A stretch of 64,000 nucleotides of DNA from Nocardioides sp. JS614 (lineage in GTDB: Bacteria > Actinomycetota > Actinomycetes > Propionibacteriales > Nocardioidaceae): the NCBI RefSeq assembly GCF_000015265.1, contig NC_008699.1, positions 4,464,001 to 4,528,000 on the forward strand, in the 5' to 3' direction. The translations under genes and the position numbers were made by a program. Below the pieces are notes generated by a model. It searched no databases and was not told the origin of the DNA. It saw nothing but the letters and a program-made list of their open reading frames with translations. Positions 1 to 8,444 of the stretch are shown in pieces. The stretch's first letter is position 1; each line of letters begins with the position of its first letter.

Positions 1-484
1 GACTGACGACCACGTGCTGATTGTCGGCGATGAACCGCGGAATCGTCTCGTTCACATCACCCCGCACGAGTTGCACCTTCGGTATGTGACCCAGGAAGCG
101 ATCGCTGTCGTACACCTCAATCAAGCGCGAGAGTTCATCGTACGAATCCGCCGCGAGATCGCCCGCACGTGCACCCGTCGAAGCCGGCAGATCGGCGTCG
201 GAGACGGTCGGAAAGCCACTGAAGCTGTCAAAGCCGTAGATTCGCCTCGTCAGATTGGTCGGCTCGAGCGCAGCACTGAGCTGAGCGAAAGTCATCAAGC
301 TGAAGCCACGGAACACCCCGCACTCCACGACGGAGCCCTTCACAGGCTGGACGAGCTTGAAGAGCTCGTAGAGAGCAGCGAAGCGGGTCACGTGGGCCCG
401 GCGCATGTACCTGGGAAGATTGGCCAGCCGCACCTCGAGCTCATCTGGGCTTGAGCCGAAAATCCCGGCGATCCTTCCTGGCAC
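1..484 (-). CDS. TylF/macrocin O-methyltransferase-like protein (partial)
   Basis: The 3' part of this gene lies beyond the left edge. The visible part reads as a SAM-dependent methyltransferase of the TylF/MycF type: it has the nucleotide-binding stretch VVECGVFRGFS, then RRIYGFDSFSGFP, a typical TylF signature. Family members O-methylate sugars in antibiotics or cell-surface glycans. The start is uncertain. GTG at 484 is used here; GTG at 433 and ATG at 406 are in frame, and none has a clear ribosome binding site. Codons carry more A/T than most of the window. With the DUF4012 gene next door, a polysaccharide locus is likely; the substrate cannot be inferred. Confidence 0.7.
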   Translation of the reverse strand, partial: MPGRIAGIFGSSPDELEVRLANLPRYMRRAHVTRFAALYELFKLVQPVKGSVVECGVFRGFSLMTFAQLSAALEPTNLTRRIYGFDSFSGFPTVSDADLPASTGARAGDLAADSYDELSRLIEVYDSDRFLGHIPKVQLVRGDVNETIPRFIADNQHVVVS

Positions 485-695
485 CTCCCGCTCTTGCTGT
501 GTGGAAAATCCCCCCGGCGCGCTCGTCGGTCTCGCCGTCAACGCGACTCTCCATCCACATGAGTACGATACACGGACCGTGCGACACACAAGGAAGACAT
601 CAGGCATCTCGTCATGGGCCCTCGTTCATGAAGTGGGCTGGACCAGGCGTGACTGCCGGCTCCGAATCGACTGGAGCCCAACCCAGCGAAGCATG

Positions 696-2429
696 TCAAC
701 ATGCAGTACCAAACGGTCGACGGTCGGTCCCCGACACGACGCTCGGAGTGACACTCAACTCCCCGCCCGACGTCTGCCCCGGTCCAGTTCGGCCTCGCCA
801 GGAGATCAGCACGTCCTTTCGCGATGACAGCAGTACATCGACGTTCGCGACCGGCCGGTCGCCGAGCTCGTGGATCAAGCCGTCCTCGAGGGTGCGGCCA
901 TTGAGCCGAACTTGGTCGATCGTGCCGCTGTAAGGGCCATATATGCGAACCATGACGTACTGGGACCCTGGATCGATCCCGAACTTCCCACCGCCAGTCA
1001 CGGAGCTAGGAAGCGAAGCCGCCTGATTTGGCGAGATGACCTGCTTGAGCGTTAGCGTGCCGGCGAGGTCCTGCACCCCGCCTCTGCAACTGATCGCATC
1101 GACCTCCGCGTAATAACGCAGGTAGTAGGACATCTTGGAGCCTGTGAGGTCGTTGAGGCCGATGTCCGTGTGCGGGGTCGTCCCGTCGTCACCCGCCAGC
1201 GCGCCCTCGACTGGAGTGCCGGCAAGCTCGCTCGTTACTCGGCCATCGAATGACGCGACGAGCAGTCGGCCTTCCCCCGCGGCCCGATTAAGTCCCTCGA
1301 CAAATGCCATCGGCGACGCGAGTGACCCAGTAGCGGCCTCGAAGATTGAGCGTGACGCCTTCGCGAAGAACATATTCTGAGCGACTGGGCGTTCCTCGAC
1401 GTACGGCTTGTTGAGAAGTTCCTCTACGGCGTTGTCGCGGGTTAACGTAACGTCGTCGACGGTCACTGGTCCGGTGCCGTCGAGCAGATACGACATCCCG
1501 ACGGGGTCAAGGGCGACGACGCCGTCGATCGGCAGGCGCGGGAACCGCTGGTCCCAGTGTGCGTGCCACAACTCGGCCGCACGCGGGAAGTCCGGTGTCC
1601 AGCCCGGGTCTTGGAAGTAGAGCCCCAGCTCGTCGCCGTAGACCGTCTCCTCCTCACTGGTGAGAGGGAGTACTGACGTGACCGCGGTCGGAAAGTCGCC
1701 CGCCGTGCCCTGGCGAGCCATCGACAGCTCGCCGTCCTCGGCGTGCAGCAGCGCCCAGGAGCCGGGCATGCCACCAGTGGCGCGGATCTCGGCATTGTTC
1801 TGGAAGAGCAATAGATAGTTCTTCGGTCCCTCGGCGCCAGCCATCGTCGGAAGCACGGCGACGGCCTCGTCTGCCGACGCCAGACCCGAGCGGAGGCCGT
1901 CGACGAGGGCGGCGTACCGGTCGAAGCCTATACGCAATGCACCCACGTACCCGCTACTGTCCAAGCCGGCGAGTTCGTCGTCGGCCACGGTCAGGGCCCG
2001 GTAGGCCCGCTCGACCGCTGGCTCCAGGCCCGCAACTGCGTCGAGGTCGATCCGCCCGTTCCTGATCAGTCCTTCGAGCTTGTCCACCGTGTCGCATAGC
2101 GGGGTCAGAGCATTCTGGGCGATCACGTCCAACGATCTGCTCATCGCCGCGACGCCCCGGGCGTCGTCACCGACAACCGGAACGTGTCCGAGCGCGCGCC
2201 ACCAGAGTCCGGAGGTGTGATGCTGCGCCGCGGCGGCACTCTCGACCAAGTCGGCTTCGGCCTCGTCACGTGATCCGCTGTCACCGGAGGTCCAGGACGT
2301 TCGTAGGTCGAACGCGCTGGATTCCGCGTCCCGGAGGTCTCTCTGAACCTGCCATGCCAACCAAGCGGTGTACGCGAGTGCCGCAATCACGACCACCGAG
2401 ACGACCCGCAGCAGGCGACGTAGGGTCAC
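696..2429 (-). CDS. DUF4012 membrane-anchored protein
   Basis: This is a 577-residue protein with one N-terminal membrane segment (about residues 7-27) and a large extracytoplasmic part. The segment GLWWRALGHVPVVGDDARG and the following helix match the DUF4012 family, which is common in actinobacterial exopolysaccharide clusters and has no proven biochemical activity. A role in surface-polymer assembly or attachment is inference from context. It is on the same strand as the TylF-like gene, about 210 bases away, in the AT-richer left edge. The 485-695 gap holds no recognisable gene. Confidence 0.8.
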   Translation of the reverse strand: MTLRRLLRVVSVVVIAALAYTAWLAWQVQRDLRDAESSAFDLRTSWTSGDSGSRDEAEADLVESAAAAQHHTSGLWWRALGHVPVVGDDARGVAAMSRSLDVIAQNALTPLCDTVDKLEGLIRNGRIDLDAVAGLEPAVERAYRALTVADDELAGLDSSGYVGALRIGFDRYAALVDGLRSGLASADEAVAVLPTMAGAEGPKNYLLLFQNNAEIRATGGMPGSWALLHAEDGELSMARQGTAGDFPTAVTSVLPLTSEEETVYGDELGLYFQDPGWTPDFPRAAELWHAHWDQRFPRLPIDGVVALDPVGMSYLLDGTGPVTVDDVTLTRDNAVEELLNKPYVEERPVAQNMFFAKASRSIFEAATGSLASPMAFVEGLNRAAGEGRLLVASFDGRVTSELAGTPVEGALAGDDGTTPHTDIGLNDLTGSKMSYYLRYYAEVDAISCRGGVQDLAGTLTLKQVISPNQAASLPSSVTGGGKFGIDPGSQYVMVRIYGPYSGTIDQVRLNGRTLEDGLIHELGDRPVANVDVLLSSRKDVLISWRGRTGPGQTSGGELSVTPSVVSGTDRRPFGTAC

Positions 2430-2499
2430 GAAGCGATCCTGTCAGAAAACGGGCAGTGGCCCCGCCGCGGATGCGGCGGAGCCACTAGAGTCGATCCGG

Positions 2500-2913
2500 T
2501 CAGCCCGAGACGACACGGAAGACCGTGCGCTGATCGGAGTCCTTGAAGCCCGAACCGGCCTTGCGGTCGAAGTTCGCTTTCACGACGTACTTGCCACGCT
2601 TGTTTAGTTTCGTTGTCGTGAAGCACTCGCGGCCGCCGTCGTACCGCTTCGAGTCAGTGAAGTGGTAGTCGCCCACCGACTTGTGCACCAGGACGGTCAC
2701 GCGGCCCTTGGGCCGACCGTTACCGCCAGTGGTCACCTTCACACAGATCCTCGCGCGGTCACCCCTGACAACCGTGTCCGGCGCATTCACGTGCGTGAAG
2801 GTCTCGACGCAGCCGGTGTACGGGCACGCTGCCTGAGCAGGAGCGGCGCCGACTCCGACGAGTCCAGCACCCATCAGCGCGGCCGAGAACAGGCTGACCA
2901 TCATCTTCTTCAT
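2500..2913 (-). CDS. Small secreted Ig-like-fold protein
   Basis: The 137-residue product has a clear Sec signal peptide, with hydrophobic residues about 5-22 and probable cleavage after AQA. The mature part is basic and beta-rich, with four cysteines. Phrases such as GRVTVLVHKSVGD and GKYVVKANFD resemble bacterial Ig-like repeat domains found in cell-surface and adhesive proteins. It is a single short domain with no sortase signal, so it is probably released. The start ATG at 2913 follows a GAGAAG-type ribosome site. The function is unknown; the Ig-like call rests on pattern, not on an alignment. Confidence 0.65.
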   Translation of the reverse strand: MKKMMVSLFSAALMGAGLVGVGAAPAQAACPYTGCVETFTHVNAPDTVVRGDRARICVKVTTGGNGRPKGRVTVLVHKSVGDYHFTDSKRYDGGRECFTTTKLNKRGKYVVKANFDRKAGSGFKDSDQRTVFRVVSG

Positions 2914-3028
2914 CTGGACTTCTCCCGTGTCTGGCGTCTAGGCGCCATCGTTGAGGAACATCCGTGCTGCGGATCTGTGTACCCACCGTAGGGGAGATGA
3001 TGCCATTCGTCACCCTCCGGGGCGGGAA

Positions 3029-3871
3029 TCAGCGAGCCGGGAGGCCGATGGCCGTTCTCGCTTCCGACGGCTGCATCGGGGTGCGCTGCGCCAGACGGGC
3101 CGCCGTGACCGCCCGCTCGACGAGCTGGGCGTTGCGCTCGACCGGGACGCCCTTCGCCAGGGTCAGCACGTCCTCCATGCCGACCCGGAGGTGCCCGCCC
3201 ATCGAGAGGGCGGCGAGCATCACCGGCAGGGTGCTGCGGCCGATGCCGGTGGCCGACCAGCTGGTCACCTCGTCGGGGAGCAGCGCGACGCCGGCGACCA
3301 GGGCCGGGGCGGTGCCGGGCATGCCGCCGGGGACGCCCATGACGAAGTCACAGTGCACCTGGCCGCCGTACGGGAGGCCGAACTTGTCGATCAGGCGGCG
3401 CAGGGCGTGCACGTGGCCCAGGTCGAAGAGCTCGAACTCCGGCACCACCTGGCGCTCCTGGCTGAGCTGGTAGAGCTCGCACACGAACGGCCACGGGTTG
3501 GAGAACACGTCGTCGCCGAAGTTCGTCGTACCCATGGTCAGGCTGCAGGAGTCCGGCTCGGCGTCGAGAACCTTCAGGCGGTTCTCGAGCGGGTCGTGCA
3601 CGGAGCCGCCGGTGGAGAGCTGGACGATCAGGCCGGTGCTCTCCCTCAGCGCCTGGACGGTGTCGCGGAGCCGGGTCTGGTCCAGCGTCGGGCGGTGGTC
3701 GGCGTCGCGGATGTGGACGTGGATCATCGCCGCGCCCGCGGCCTCGCACTCCTGGGCGGTCTGCACGAGCTCCTCGAGGGTGGTCGGGAGCTGGGGGCAG
3801 TCCTGCTTGGTGGTCTCCGCCCCGGTGGGGGCGACGGTGATCAGGATCTTCTCGGGTGACGTCGTCGGCAC
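3029..3871 (-). CDS. Beta-keto acid cleavage enzyme (BKACE) family protein
   Basis: BKACE proteins (formerly DUF849) are zinc-dependent TIM barrels that condense a beta-keto acid with acetyl-CoA, releasing acetoacetate and a new CoA thioester. The founding member, Kce, acts in lysine fermentation. Visible signs are the N-terminal ITVAPTGAETT strand, the metal-binding MIHVHIRD and the later GGQVHCDFVMGVPGGMPG loop. I chose GTG at 3871 (280 residues) because family members begin just before the ILITVAPTGAE strand; a longer reading to 3940 adds a non-conserved tail. The substrate cannot be predicted. It is monocistronic as far as can be seen. Confidence 0.85.
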   Translation of the reverse strand: MPTTSPEKILITVAPTGAETTKQDCPQLPTTLEELVQTAQECEAAGAAMIHVHIRDADHRPTLDQTRLRDTVQALRESTGLIVQLSTGGSVHDPLENRLKVLDAEPDSCSLTMGTTNFGDDVFSNPWPFVCELYQLSQERQVVPEFELFDLGHVHALRRLIDKFGLPYGGQVHCDFVMGVPGGMPGTAPALVAGVALLPDEVTSWSATGIGRSTLPVMLAALSMGGHLRVGMEDVLTLAKGVPVERNAQLVERAVTAARLAQRTPMQPSEARTAIGLPAR

Positions 3872-3930
3872 GATCGCATCGTGCCAGAGGGGCGTTGTGT
3901 CAGTGGCTGGGGCCCTGCGTCCGTGCGGGG

Positions 3931-4137
3931 GTCTCGACAACGCTCAGGCCCTCAGCGGGCCTTCACTGCTCGACCAACGCAGGGTCGGCTCGGCCGCGTG
4001 GGGACGCCGTACCCGATGCCCTGCGTCGGCGCAGGGGTCTCGACGGACGCTCAGGCCCTCAGCGGGCCTTCACTGCTCGACCGCCGGGTTGGGGCCTTCA
4101 CTGCTCGACCAACGGGCCCTCGCTGCTCGACCAACGG
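3931..4137. repeat. Degenerate intergenic repeat cluster
   Basis: This stretch, between the BKACE gene and a small ORF, has no convincing gene. It holds two near-identical 34-base copies (3942-3975 and 4049-4082) that start GCTCAGGCCCTCAGCGGGCC and end ACTGCTCGACC, then several shorter units of the form CTGCTCGACCAACGGGC up to 4137. Related GTCTCGACAAGCTCGACC strings occur near 4990 and 13330. Dispersed, decaying intergenic repeats of this kind look typical of this lineage; the function is unknown. Confidence 0.75.
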
Positions 4138-4221
4138 GCACGCGAACTGGTCGGGCAGCGGAGGGGGGACTTCGCTGCCCGACCAGCCTGGTCGAGTGGG
4201 GGCCTCAGCCAGCCGCGGGGG

Positions 4222-4377
4222 TCAGGATGCAGGTGATCTCGTCGTGGTCGAGGCAGGTCCGTCGGCGCCTGGTGCGCCGCCCGCCCCAGAGTTCGAAGCG
4301 GAGGTCGCGGAGCGGGATCCCAGGCCGAGGAGGTCGTCCCAGGTGATCTGCTGCAACTGTTCGCCACGCCCCGACAT
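4222..4377 (-). CDS. Small hypothetical protein
   Basis: This is a 51-residue reading frame. ATG at 4377 lies just downstream of a good GAGGGGG ribosome site. The product starts MSGRGEQLQQITWDDLLGLG and ends in a Ser/Thr/Ala-rich tail. No family is recognised. The N-terminal third looks like a genuine protein, whereas the tail is low-complexity; the neighbouring frame instead continues with a protein-like stretch (ELWGGRRTRRRTCLDHDEIT), so a frameshifted remnant is possible. It is divergent from dtd. Confidence 0.3.
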   Translation of the reverse strand: MSGRGEQLQQITWDDLLGLGSRSATSASNSGAGGAPGADGPASTTTRSPAS

Positions 4378-4514
4378 CGATGCCCCCTCAGGTGTGTCCG
4401 CAGAGGCACAGGACGCCCCCCAGCGAACTCTTGGAGGTGCTATCGGCGCCCTCCGGACCGACCTGAGGGTGGTACGGACCAGTTCTTCGCCGGGCGCTTC
4501 GGCACACTGGGCGG

Positions 4515-4940
4515 GTGCGAGCGGTGGTGCAGCGCGCCGACGGGGCGCGGGTCGTGGTCGACGGTGCGGTCGTCGGCGGCTTCGAGGGCGAGGGGCTGGT
4601 CGTCTACCTCGGCATCACCCACGACGACGGCCCGGCCGAGATCACCTGGATGGCGCGGAAGATCTGGGACGTGCGGGTGCTCCGCTCGGAGCGGTCCGCC
4701 TCGGACGTCGGCGCGCCGGTGCTGGTCGTCAGCCAGTTCACGCTGTACGGCGACGCCCGGAAGGGACGCCGGCCGACCTGGCAGGCCGCGGCCCCCGGGC
4801 CGGTCAGCGAGCCGGCGTACGACGCCGTCTGCGCCGAGCTGGAGCGGCTGGGCGCGCGGGTCGAGCGCGGGGTGTTCGGCGCGGACATGCGGGTGGAGTC
4901 GGTCAACGACGGGCCGGTCACGCTGATCCTGGAGCGGTAG
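4515..4940 (+). CDS. dtd: D-aminoacyl-tRNA deacylase
   Basis: DTD hydrolyses D-aminoacyl-tRNAs, and glycine mischarged on tRNA-Ala, so that wrong aminoacyl groups do not enter translation. It is cytoplasmic and works as a dimer. The 141-residue length is normal. Both family signatures are present: SQFTLYGD at residues 73-80 (nucleophile loop) and NDGPVT at 131-136, where the cross-subunit Gly-Pro motif sits. The start is GTG at 4515, giving the usual MRAVVQRA opening. It stands alone between repeat-rich intergenic stretches. Confidence 0.95.
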   Translation: MRAVVQRADGARVVVDGAVVGGFEGEGLVVYLGITHDDGPAEITWMARKIWDVRVLRSERSASDVGAPVLVVSQFTLYGDARKGRRPTWQAAAPGPVSEPAYDAVCAELERLGARVERGVFGADMRVESVNDGPVTLILER

Positions 4941-4985
4941 CCGGGGCCCCGGCGCCTGCGTCGGTCGCCGCCCTGCCTCGGGTGC

Positions 4986-5068
4986 GGGGGTCCCGACAAG
5001 CTCGACCACCGGGGGCCGCTCGATGAGCGGAGGCTCGCCCGACCACCGGAGCTCGACCACCGCGACAC
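4986..5068. repeat. Dispersed CTCGACCACC intergenic repeat
   Basis: Downstream of dtd there are four degenerate units around the string GCTCGACCACCGG, starting with GGGTCCCGACAAGCTCGACC. The same family recurs at 3931-4137 and 13326-13370. The stretch has no coding character. Confidence 0.65.
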
Positions 5069-5174
5069 CCGGGGGTGATCGCGGGCGAAATCCGGACGCG
5101 GCGGGGTGCGCGGCGGCATGATGCCGCCAGCGGTCCGGGACGCTCGTTCATGCACTCTGTGGGGAGGTCAGTCC

Positions 5175-7079
5175 ATGGCCGTGGGCCGCCGCGCGCTCGC
5201 CGTCATCGTCGCCATCGCCGTCGCGCTGGTCACCGGGTCCACCATCGCCCTGGCCAGCACCGGGCAGGCCGCGGGCGAGCCCGCGCCGGCCCGGCTGCAT
5301 CCGGTGCTGGTCAGCGGGTCCGGGGTCGGCGCCCTGACCTGGCACGGGCCGGGGGCCATGCTCGGGGAGTACGCCGCGAGCATCACCGCCGGCGCGATCG
5401 GCATCGCGGACCAGCCGCGGCTCGCCACGAGCGGCCAGGCCGACACGGTGCGCATCGGGAAGTACGCCACCAGCGGGCCCGCGGCGATCAGCCTGGCGCT
5501 GATCCGCGGCAACGCCGTCCAGCTGATCGGTGGCGTCGACCTGCCGGCGGCGGCCGGGGTGTACCAGTACGGCTTCGTCGACGGCGCCGGCGCGCCGACG
5601 ACGCTGCCGTTCCAGGCCGGCGACCGGCTGGGCATCGTCAACGAGTCGAGCGCTCCGCTCCCCGTGATCGCCAAGGCGAGCACGGCGTACAGCGAGGAGG
5701 AGTGCAACCTCGACGCCGCGAACGCGCTGACCGGCTGCACCATCGCGACCGTCGGGTGGCGGCTGCAGGTTGACCTGGGCGTCGGCGAGGCGGCGCCGAG
5801 CGGCCCGAGCACGTCCGCCTCCCCCACGGGCCCGGCGAGCCCGACCGGCTCCGCGACGCCGACCGGCTCCGCGTCACCCACCGGCTCGGCGTCGCCCACC
5901 GGCTCCGCGTCCCCGACGGGCTCGGCGTCCCCGACCACCCCGACCGGTTCCGCGACCCCGAGCGACCCGAGCGACCCGGGCGGCGTCGACCCCGGGACCC
6001 CGGGGGCGCCGGTGACCAACTGCCCGACCGGGATCGCGGCCGACGGCTGGCGGATCCCGAAGAGCACTCGGGCGCCGCGCTCGCTGGTCGGGTTCGACCT
6101 GGCCAAGGACGGCCGCGACAAGCTGCGGGGCACGCTGGTCACCTCGCTCACCGACAACCTGGTCGAGCGGCTGCCGAGCGGCCGCGGGGCGTACTACAGC
6201 AGCTCGACCCGCGCGTCGGCGTACTCCCTGGCCGGCGCGACCCAGGCCGTCGCCTGGTCCGAGCATCACGACGTCACGCTCGACAGCGGGCTGCTGCTGC
6301 CGTGCGAGGCCGTCTACGCGACGCTGCGGGCGGGCGGGCCCGCACAGCCGCTGCTGTGGGCGAAGTCCGGCGGCCTCGACCGCCTCGACGCCGCCGTCGA
6401 CGAGGCCGGGCGGCTGGCGCTGGTCGTCACCAACGCGGCGCCGCTGGACAAGGACGTGCGTGCGCTGTACTGGCCGGCGGTGCGCAAGGACGGGGTGTAC
6501 GACGTGCGGGCCGGCACCCGGCTGCCGCTGCGCGGCGTCGAGACGGTGCGGGTCGCGACCGCCGGTGGGCGGGTCGTGATCGCGGTGGCCGGGTTCGGCC
6601 GGATGGCGGTGTACACCGGGCCGATCACCGGCCAGCTCCGGGAGGTGTTCCGGGCCCGCAAGGTCGACCCGTCGCTCGACGTGGCGGTGGGGCGCGGCGG
6701 CACGCCCGTGGTGGCCTACGCCAGCGACGGCCGGCTGCACCTGCTGGTCGGCGGGCGCGACGTGGACACCCGCTACCCGGCGTACGGCGCGGCCATGGCG
6801 CTGTCGAAGTCCGGCACCGTCGCGCACCTCGCCTGGTCGGTCAAGCCGACCGCGGAGCCGTGCCCGACCAGGTCCGGGCTGCTGTACAACTGCGCCGGCC
6901 GCAACGCGCTGCTGGTCGCCGACGCCGCACTCTCGAACGGGCGGCTGCGGCACGTCGGCATCGGCGCCTGGCTCGGCGACGGCGTCGCCCCGCAGGTCGT
7001 GGTCGGGCCGGGCGACCGCGCGGCGGCGTACTACATCCCGCCGACCAGTCGTCGGCTCGTGGTGCGGCCGGTGCCGTGA
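5175..7079 (+). CDS. Secreted protein with Pro/Thr/Ser repeat linker
   Basis: The 634-residue product begins with a signal peptide (residues about 5-27). An N-terminal domain of about 190 residues follows, then a linker of about 70 residues built from PTGSA units, then a domain of about 370 residues that is rich in short beta strands and aromatic/Gly turns, suggestive of a propeller or sandwich. No catalytic motif or family is recognised. The start ATG at 5175 is preceded by GGGGAGG at 5161-5167. PT/PS linkers in secreted actinobacterial proteins commonly join wall-binding and functional domains and are often glycosylated; that is inference here. Confidence 0.7.
   Translation: MAVGRRALAVIVAIAVALVTGSTIALASTGQAAGEPAPARLHPVLVSGSGVGALTWHGPGAMLGEYAASITAGAIGIADQPRLATSGQADTVRIGKYATSGPAAISLALIRGNAVQLIGGVDLPAAAGVYQYGFVDGAGAPTTLPFQAGDRLGIVNESSAPLPVIAKASTAYSEEECNLDAANALTGCTIATVGWRLQVDLGVGEAAPSGPSTSASPTGPASPTGSATPTGSASPTGSASPTGSASPTGSASPTTPTGSATPSDPSDPGGVDPGTPGAPVTNCPTGIAADGWRIPKSTRAPRSLVGFDLAKDGRDKLRGTLVTSLTDNLVERLPSGRGAYYSSSTRASAYSLAGATQAVAWSEHHDVTLDSGLLLPCEAVYATLRAGGPAQPLLWAKSGGLDRLDAAVDEAGRLALVVTNAAPLDKDVRALYWPAVRKDGVYDVRAGTRLPLRGVETVRVATAGGRVVIAVAGFGRMAVYTGPITGQLREVFRARKVDPSLDVAVGRGGTPVVAYASDGRLHLLVGGRDVDTRYPAYGAAMALSKSGTVAHLAWSVKPTAEPCPTRSGLLYNCAGRNALLVADAALSNGRLRHVGIGAWLGDGVAPQVVVGPGDRAAAYYIPPTSRRLVVRPVP
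5826..5965 (+). repeat. In-frame tandem repeat coding for PTGSA units
   Basis: About seven imperfect 15-18 base units of the form CCGACCGGCTCCGCGTC run in tandem within the secreted protein gene and encode its S/T/P linker. Near-identical adjacent units suggest recent slippage, so copy number may differ between strains. Confidence 0.85.
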
Positions 7080-7165
7080 GGGTCGGCGTCTGGCGCGGGC
7101 GGCGGTGACCGGGCAACCGAACCTGACCCACGCACGGTTGCTGGCACACCGCCGGCCCCGGCCCG
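7080..7165. repeat. Dispersed repeat, copy A
   Basis: The stretch TCGGCGTCTGGC through GGGCAACCGAACC to CACACCGCCGG aligns, with about three quarters identity by eye, to 50489-50570. Both copies are intergenic and contain the core GGCAACCGAACC followed by ACCGCCGGCCC. Confidence 0.5.
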
Positions 7166-7183
7166 CCGGCCACCGGAACGCAG

Positions 7184-7215
7184 ACCGGCCCGCCACCTGG
7201 AGGTGGCGGGCCGGT
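7184..7215. terminator. Bidirectional hairpin terminator
   Basis: This is a perfect 15-bp stem (ACCGGCCCGCCACCT and its complement) around a 2-base loop, between convergent genes ending at 7079 and 7245. There is no T-run, as is usual in high-GC actinobacteria. Confidence 0.8.
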
Positions 7216-7244
7216 GCGGTTGAGGCAGGTGGTGCCGGGGCGGG

Positions 7245-7541
7245 TCAGATCGCGACGACGACCTCGGCCACCCGGCCGACCTCGGCGTGCACCCGCCGGT
7301 CGACGGGGTCGGCCTTCGGGGCCAGGGTGCGCAGCGTCCACTCGCCGGTGCCGGCGAAGAACCGGAAGTGCCCGCTGGCCGAGGTCGGGACCTCCGCGGT
7401 GAACTCACCGGTCCGGTCCAGCAGCCGCACGTAGGCGTTCGGGACCGGCTCGCCGTCGCGGAGCACCTGCCCCTGCACGATGGCCTCCTTCTTGACGTCC
7501 ACGCCGTCGAGGGACAGGCCGCCCTCGGTCGCGCCGCACAT
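7245..7541 (-). CDS. DUF1416 protein (SseC-like)
   Basis: The 98-residue product starts MCGATEGGLSL and has the beta-sandwich pattern (GQVLRDGEPVPNAYVRLLD, then a strand-rich end) of DUF1416 proteins, such as the mycobacterial SseC, always found beside CysA-type sulfurtransferases. The role is unproven; a link to sulfur transfer is inferred from this conserved pairing. Its ATG overlaps the upstream stop as TGATG, so it is translationally coupled to the sulfurtransferase. Confidence 0.85.
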   Translation of the reverse strand: MCGATEGGLSLDGVDVKKEAIVQGQVLRDGEPVPNAYVRLLDRTGEFTAEVPTSASGHFRFFAGTGEWTLRTLAPKADPVDRRVHAEVGRVAEVVVAI

Positions 7542-8389
7542 CAGGCCTCCCCGGGCTCGTCGCCGATGGCGACCGGGACGCCGACGAGGGAGCCGTACTC
7601 GGTCCAGGAGCCGTCGTAGTTCTTCACGCTCTGGTGGCCGAGCAGCTCCTTGAGCACGAACCAGGTGTGCGAGGAGCGCTCGCCAATCCGGCACAGGGCG
7701 ATGGTCTCCTTGGCGTCGTCGAGGCCGGCGTCGGCGTACAGCGCCTTGAGCTCCTCGTCGGACTTGAAGGTGCCGTCGTCGTTGGCCGCCTTGCTCCACG
7801 GCACGTTGATCGAGGTGGGCACGTGGCCGGCGCGCTGCGCCTGCTCCTGGGGCAGGTGGGCCGGGGCGAGCAGCCGGCCGGCGTACTCGTCGGGGCTGCG
7901 CACGTCGACCAGGTTCTTCACGCCGATCGCGGCGACGGTGTCGTCGCGGAACGCGCGGATCGAGAGGTCCTGCTCCTGGGCGGTGTACGACGTCTTCGCG
8001 CGGGTCGGCCGCTCCTCGGTCAGCTCGCGGGAGTCCAGCTCCCACTTCTTGCGGCCGCCGTCGAGCAGCTTGAGGTCCTGGTGGCCGTAGAGCTTGAAGT
8101 ACCAGTAGGCGTAGGCGGCGAACCAGTTGTTGTTGCCGCCGTAGAGGACCACGGTGTGGTCGTTGGCGACGCCGCGCTCGGAGAGCAGCGCCTCGAACTG
8201 CTGCTTGTTGACGAAGTCGCGCCGGACCTGGTCCTGCAGGTCGGTCGTCCAGTCGAGCTTGACGGCGCCCTTGATGTGGCCCTTGTCGTAGGCGGTGGTG
8301 TCCTCGTCGACCTCGATCAGCACGACCTTCGGGTCGTCCAGGTGCTCCTCCACCCACTGGGCGGTGACGAGGGAAGTCTCGCGGCTCAT
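7541..8389 (-). CDS. Thiosulfate sulfurtransferase (two-domain rhodanese)
   Basis: This family moves sulfane sulfur from thiosulfate or mercaptopyruvate to a thiophilic acceptor. The 282-residue length fits the two-rhodanese-domain CysA/SseA group. The C-terminal domain carries the active-site loop CRIGERSSH with Cys233; the N-terminal domain is catalytically inactive, as usual. It heads a short operon with the DUF1416 gene (1-base overlap) and follows the DUF4395 gene. A cysteine-type leader peptide further upstream at 9095-9172 suggests control by sulfur status. The close M. tuberculosis relative is CysA2. Confidence 0.93.
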   Translation of the reverse strand: MSRETSLVTAQWVEEHLDDPKVVLIEVDEDTTAYDKGHIKGAVKLDWTTDLQDQVRRDFVNKQQFEALLSERGVANDHTVVLYGGNNNWFAAYAYWYFKLYGHQDLKLLDGGRKKWELDSRELTEERPTRAKTSYTAQEQDLSIRAFRDDTVAAIGVKNLVDVRSPDEYAGRLLAPAHLPQEQAQRAGHVPTSINVPWSKAANDDGTFKSDEELKALYADAGLDDAKETIALCRIGERSSHTWFVLKELLGHQSVKNYDGSWTEYGSLVGVPVAIGDEPGEA

Positions 8390-8444
8390 ATGTCTACCTT
8401 TCCTGTGCAGCGGCGGCGGCTGCGGGTCTGTGTGCGGTGGTGGG

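Noticed and set aside
3898..4236. Overlapping plus-strand frames in the 3.9-4.3 kb repeat region
   Set aside because: They are made of repeat units in different frames, with no ribosome site or conserved domain.
5106..5174. Upstream extension of the secreted protein from 5106
   Set aside because: It would place 23 extra residues before a perfect signal peptide and ignores the GGGGAGG site just before ATG 5175.
5826..5965. Possible CRISPR-like repeat series
   Set aside because: The units are adjacent without spacers and in frame, encoding a PTGSA linker.
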